Below, piece after piece: positions 60,680 to 64,000 of a DNA stretch of 64,000 nucleotides. The number at the start of each line of letters is the position of its first letter. Within the stretch, counting starts at the first letter, position 1. The notes under the pieces are model-generated. The model saw nothing but the letters and a program-made list of their open reading frames with translations, ran no database searches and was not told the origin of the DNA. Location of the stretch: contig CAYLOT010000007.1 in NCBI GenBank assembly GCA_964385405.1, positions 1 to 64,000 of the forward strand, given 5' to 3'. The DNA comes from CAIZGX01 sp964385405 (GTDB taxonomy: Bacteria > Bacteroidota > Bacteroidia > Flavobacteriales_D > Sanyastnellaceae). Position numbers and translations under genes: made by a program.

Positions 60680-61702
60680 GTGAAAGACACCTGTCCTAAA
60701 ATATCCATTGTAGTGCCCTTTCGGAATATACAGTCCGAGATTGCAAGGGAAGATTCAGCATTCTATCTTTTTTTAGAATCGCTAAAATCTGTGTCTGAAT
60801 TTGTAGAGGAAGTTATTTTAGTGAATGATCACTCAAGGGATAATTCTATTGAACAAGTTTCATCTCTCAAAGAGGCTAATTGGAAAGTACTCTCTTTGAA
60901 TTCCCTTTCGAATGGGAAAAAGGCAGCGTTAGAATTGGGCATTCGCGAAGCTCGTTCGGAATACATCTGGACACTTGATTCGGATGTCCAAATTATAGGT
61001 TTTGACCCAATGCGCTTTTCTGAGTTCATGGAAAATTTAAAGGAAGATATGGTTATTCTTCCAGTTAGAATGAGTTCGGGAAGTACTTTGCTCGAAACAC
61101 TTCAAGGCATAGAATGGCGGTATATGCAATTCTTAACTTGGGCGAGTGCTCGTCTAAGAATGCCAATGATGTGCAATGGAGCGAATTTAATTTTTAAACG
61201 TTCTGTTTTTCTTGATGCAATAGATTTTCATCGTTCCATTTCTAGTGGAGATGATCATTTTTTATTGTCTCAAATCTTGAAAGGTAATGGTGAAATTGGT
61301 GTGCAATGGAAAGGATTTGCAGTGATTTCTATTTTACCTGAAAATACCGTGTTCGGGGCTGTAAGCCAGAGAATTCGTTGGGCAGGTAAAACCGTTAAGC
61401 TTCCACGAACAAGAGCGAGCATTCTACATTTTTTCTTTGCGTTGATGAGTGTAGCTCACATTTTTGCGTTGTTCGGAATTTTTGTGAATTCTTTGAAGGA
61501 TTTCAGTGGGGCTTTTCTGTTGATTAAATTGAATCTTGAAGTTCTCGGGGTTCTGTTCGTTTTTTCAAACAGGTTAAAACTTTTAGATGTATTGGTGCTC
61601 ATACCTCAGCTGCTTTTCTATCCTTTTTTCAGTCTTGCAATCTTTATAAGTAGTTTGTTTTTCGTTCCGAAATGGAAAGAGAGAAGAGTAAGTTTGAAGT
61701 AA
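60680..61702 (+). CDS. Family 2 glycosyltransferase, membrane-anchored
   Basis: A 340-residue GT-A enzyme. It has the start KISIVVPFRNIQSEI, LVNDHSRDNSIEQV, the DxD site TLDSDVQIIGFDP (about residue 97), the acceptor segment CNGANLIFKRSVFL, SSGDDHFLLSQIL (ED-type catalytic region with two Asp), and QRIRWAGKTVKL (QxxRW-like) before the C-terminal membrane helices (about 250-330). The layout resembles processive synthases and single-sugar transferases of envelope glycans; the sugar is unknown. The start codon is GTG. It overlaps the next gene by 31 nt if that starts at 61672. Confidence 0.85.
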   Translation: MKDTCPKISIVVPFRNIQSEIAREDSAFYLFLESLKSVSEFVEEVILVNDHSRDNSIEQVSSLKEANWKVLSLNSLSNGKKAALELGIREARSEYIWTLDSDVQIIGFDPMRFSEFMENLKEDMVILPVRMSSGSTLLETLQGIEWRYMQFLTWASARLRMPMMCNGANLIFKRSVFLDAIDFHRSISSGDDHFLLSQILKGNGEIGVQWKGFAVISILPENTVFGAVSQRIRWAGKTVKLPRTRASILHFFFALMSVAHIFALFGIFVNSLKDFSGAFLLIKLNLEVLGVLFVFSNRLKLLDVLVLIPQLLFYPFFSLAIFISSLFFVPKWKERRVSLK

Positions 61703-62730
61703 CCATGGAACCCAATTCTGCGCTTCATAGATTCGTTAAGAACAAACTGGCAATGTCGGGTTTGATATTTATTTTTCTCATGGTTTTGGTTTCATTGCTA
61801 GGGACGCTTATTCGTTTGGATAAAACTGAAAATGCGAACGATCAAAAGTTGAGCTTGGCTCTTTGTAAACCTGGATTTTCAGTGAATTTTGTCTCGAAGA
61901 AATTCGATGAAAACGAATGGATTCCGATTTCCAAAAACGAAATAATTGGCGATTCCATTCGAATTGAATTGTTTGAGAAAAATGGAAGAGGGGAATTAGT
62001 GACGCTTGCCCTGAACGATTTAAAAAGGGACTCGAACGGAGAGGTTATCTCCAATAAGAAATTTTGGTTAGGTACGGATAAATACGGACGCGATGTTCTT
62101 TCCCGTTTGATGGCGGGAACCTCTGTTTCTTTATTAGTTGGTACCATTGCAGTGTTTATTTCTCTATTTCTCGGAGTTACTCTTGGTTTGTGGGCAGGTT
62201 ATTTCAAAGGATGGGTAGATGCGGTGATCTCTTATTTTATTCAGGTAGTTTGGGCTATTCCCACGTTGCTTTTGGTAATGGCTATTTGTTTTGCTTTTGG
62301 AACAGGCTTTTGGAAAGTGTTCGTTGCTGTTGGTTTAACCATGTGGGTAGAAGTTGCAAGAATCACTCGAGGTCAGGTTTTAAGCATTCGTGAGAAAGAA
62401 TACATTGAAGCCGCTAAAGCCATTGGTAATTCTTCCTCAAGAATTATTTTCCGACACATTCTGCCGAATGTTCTTTCGCCGATTATAGTTATGTCAGCAG
62501 CCAATTTTGCCTCGGCTATTCTCATGGAAGCAGGACTGAGTTTTTTAGGATTGGGAGCCCAAATTCCAACTCCGAGCTGGGGAAATATGATTCGAGAGAG
62601 TTACTCTTATTTGACTACCGATATGGCTTATTTAGCATTCTTACCCGGAATGTGTATCATGCTTTTAGTACTATCGTTTATGATGGTTGGAAATGGTTTG
62701 CGCGATGCTTTAGATGTTCGTGACAATTGA
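61672..62730 (+). CDS. ABC transporter permease, DppC/OppC family
   Basis: Inner-membrane permease of a peptide/nickel-type importer. The 352 residues have one N-terminal helix (LAMSGLIFIFLMVLVSLLG), then an insert of about 90 soluble residues, FWLGTDKYGRDVLSRLMAGTSVSLLVG and five more helices. The cytoplasmic EAA motif is EYIEAAKAIGNSSSRIIFRHILPNVL, followed by AGLSFLGLGAQIPTPSWGNMI, a family hallmark. The insert between helices 1 and 2 is longer than in E. coli DppC. Start 61672 overlaps the glycosyltransferase by 31 nt; the ATG at 61705 (MEPNSALHR) is equally possible. The other components (DppB, D, F) are not in view. Confidence 0.88.
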   Translation: MEREKSKFEVTMEPNSALHRFVKNKLAMSGLIFIFLMVLVSLLGTLIRLDKTENANDQKLSLALCKPGFSVNFVSKKFDENEWIPISKNEIIGDSIRIELFEKNGRGELVTLALNDLKRDSNGEVISNKKFWLGTDKYGRDVLSRLMAGTSVSLLVGTIAVFISLFLGVTLGLWAGYFKGWVDAVISYFIQVVWAIPTLLLVMAICFAFGTGFWKVFVAVGLTMWVEVARITRGQVLSIREKEYIEAAKAIGNSSSRIIFRHILPNVLSPIIVMSAANFASAILMEAGLSFLGLGAQIPTPSWGNMIRESYSYLTTDMAYLAFLPGMCIMLLVLSFMMVGNGLRDALDVRDN

Positions 62731-62736
62731 AAATTG

Positions 62737-64000
62737 ATGAAAATGAAATTGAAGTCCTTGTTGTTTTTTCTTCTGTTTACTTCAGTCCTGGTTGCTTTTG
62801 GTCAACCGACAGCTTATCCAACTGGCTTTGGATTCACGCGTTCTGCAAGGGAAGCAGCAATGAAGACAGATTCCACAATTTTTCTTTCCATGCAACCTTA
62901 CATGCGAAGTGATTTACCTCTGTCGAAGATGGAGGGAGAGTTGAAAGACAGTGTTAAAATTTATCATGATGTAGCCGCTATAGCATTGAGAAAGCACATC
63001 TTTGAGTACAATGAAGGTGATGTTCACATTCATATGAATTTTCTATACAACATAGGTGGCGGTAAAGATTTTACAGACACATTGAATTATCCGCGTTCGA
63101 AAAGGATAATTACCAATACACGGGGGTTGTGGGTTCAGGCAGATTTTGGAGAAAAGGTCTCAGTTGAAACTGGATTCTACGAAAGTCAAGAGTATATGCC
63201 AAAGTATTTGAAGAATTATGTTGACAGTTTAGGAGTGATTCCGGGGTTTGGCCGAGATAAGGATTTCACAATTATTCGCGACGTAGTCGATTATTCATCG
63301 TCCTTCTCAAGAATCACCGTTCAACCGATAAAGGCGATGAGATTTCACATGGGGTATGGAAAGCATAAGATTGGAAACGGTTATCGGTCCTTATTGTGGT
63401 CAGATGGAATGTATAATTACCCCTATGTTCAGTTTGATATTACAAAAGGAAAATTGAGGTATTCGCATGTTTGGAATGTGATGCAAAGCTTAGAGCGCTT
63501 GCCTTTGGGAGATACTCCGGAATCTACTTTTAGAAGGAAAGCAGGTAGTTTTTCATACTTGAGTTGGAAGCCAACATCGAAGGTAGAACTTTCACTCTTT
63601 GAATCTGTAATTTGGAATAGGTATGATTCAAGTCTTTTGCCACAAGCCCTGCCTGTAAATTTTTACTCTCCTTTGATTGGAACAGGTTTTACTCAAGCGA
63701 ATTCAACAAGAAACAATTTTAATGTGGGCGTTGATGCGAGTGTGAAATTGTCAAAGACCGTTGAATTTTATGCTCAAGCTTATGCCGATGCTTTAGGGGA
63801 TTACAAGAAGAATGGAGCACTACAACTGGGTATACAGTCTTATAATTTAGGAGTGAAAAATTTCGATTTGGGATTTGAATACAATCGTGTTCAAAGCGAC
63901 GTTTATTCATTTGCTGCGCTTTACACCGATGCCACGCATATGAACCAGACAGTTGGACATCCGCTGAACAACATGTATGAATATGTTTTGCGATCACGCT
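62737..64000 (+). CDS. Wzi/RemB-like outer-membrane beta-barrel protein, 3'-truncated by the window
   Basis: The frame is open for 421 codons to the window edge. A signal peptide (MKMKLKSLLFFLLFTSVLVAFGQ) is followed by long amphipathic strands. The segment MRFHMGYGKHKIGNGYRSLL with WSDGMYNYPYVQ resembles the '..G.G.D.IG.GYRSL..SD…NYP' block of Wzi capsule-assembly and RemB gliding proteins. Later strands (NNFNVGVDASVKLSKTVEFYAQAYADAL, KNFDLGFEYNRVQSDVYSFA) fit a beta barrel. Wzi binds capsule polysaccharide at the outer membrane, and RemB is a motility protein in Flavobacterium; which applies here is open. It begins 6 nt after the ABC permease stop. Confidence 0.75.
   Translation, partial: MKMKLKSLLFFLLFTSVLVAFGQPTAYPTGFGFTRSAREAAMKTDSTIFLSMQPYMRSDLPLSKMEGELKDSVKIYHDVAAIALRKHIFEYNEGDVHIHMNFLYNIGGGKDFTDTLNYPRSKRIITNTRGLWVQADFGEKVSVETGFYESQEYMPKYLKNYVDSLGVIPGFGRDKDFTIIRDVVDYSSSFSRITVQPIKAMRFHMGYGKHKIGNGYRSLLWSDGMYNYPYVQFDITKGKLRYSHVWNVMQSLERLPLGDTPESTFRRKAGSFSYLSWKPTSKVELSLFESVIWNRYDSSLLPQALPVNFYSPLIGTGFTQANSTRNNFNVGVDASVKLSKTVEFYAQAYADALGDYKKNGALQLGIQSYNLGVKNFDLGFEYNRVQSDVYSFAALYTDATHMNQTVGHPLNNMYEYVLRSR

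Noticed and set aside
1..64000. CRISPR arrays, insertion sequences, prophage genes, integrases or attachment sites
   Set aside because: I saw no array of regular short repeats, no transposase or integrase motif and no terminal inverted repeats. The only strong repeats are coding repeats and terminator stems.

Overview
The window is chromosomal DNA from a member of the Bacteroidota, most likely the Flavobacteriia. The lineage signs are five secreted proteins with type IX secretion (T9SS) sorting tails, a TonB-dependent receptor behind a thiamine pyrophosphate riboswitch, -7 boxes of the TAnnTTTG type, a 78-residue ATP synthase epsilon subunit and tRNA genes without encoded CCA ends. Genes are tightly packed on both strands with many 1-16 nt overlaps. 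I see no insertion sequence, prophage, integron, CRISPR array or rRNA operon. Most of the content is housekeeping, and I did not find a convincing new multi-gene system.

Layout. 1-2.7 kb: end of an ATP synthase operon (atpD, atpC) and trigger factor. The first ~57 bases do not belong to atpD; they read as an antisense piece of glutamate dehydrogenase, so the left edge is a chimeric junction. 2.7-10.7 kb: DUF349 protein, recX, prfB (with the programmed +1 frameshift), fumC, manC, a TonB-family protein and hutH. 10.7-18.8 kb: a T9SS cargo protein, a polyprenyl glycosylphosphotransferase with a lipoprotein and a Gfo/Idh/MocA oxidoreductase (envelope polysaccharide context), pcm, a fumarylacetoacetase-fold protein, an OmpA-like protein and DAHP synthase/chorismate mutase. 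18.8-19.1 kb: tRNA-Leu(GAG) and tRNA-Lys(TTT), each with its own terminator. 19.2-24.7 kb: secreted proteins and an SF1 helicase. 24.7-29.4 kb: rsgA, the TPP riboswitch with its receptor, a phosphoribosyltransferase and a small secreted ORF of 55 codons.

29.5-34.6 kb: heme A synthase with a metal-binding lipoprotein, aconitase, and a MacB-type permease. 34.6-38.6 kb: two T9SS proteins. 38.6-42.8 kb: kdsD-tatC divergent from recQ. 42.8-48.1 kb: a fatty-acid beta-oxidation operon in the order fadN-fadA-fadE. 48.2-53 kb: birA divergent from rsfS-ftsH-cdsA-psd. 53-60 kb: two DUF1573 proteins and a 1998-residue T9SS protein with a symmetric arrangement of two kinds of Cys/Asp repeats. 60-64 kb: ruvC divergent from a glycosyltransferase, an oligopeptide-type ABC permease, and a Wzi/RemB-like outer-membrane protein that runs off the window.

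The points most worth following are the chimeric left edge; a two-class spacing between -7 boxes and start codons that suggests many leaderless mRNAs; the 3-5-3 repeat architecture of the giant surface protein; the riboswitch-controlled receptor; and the small secreted ORF upstream of the phosphoribosyltransferase.
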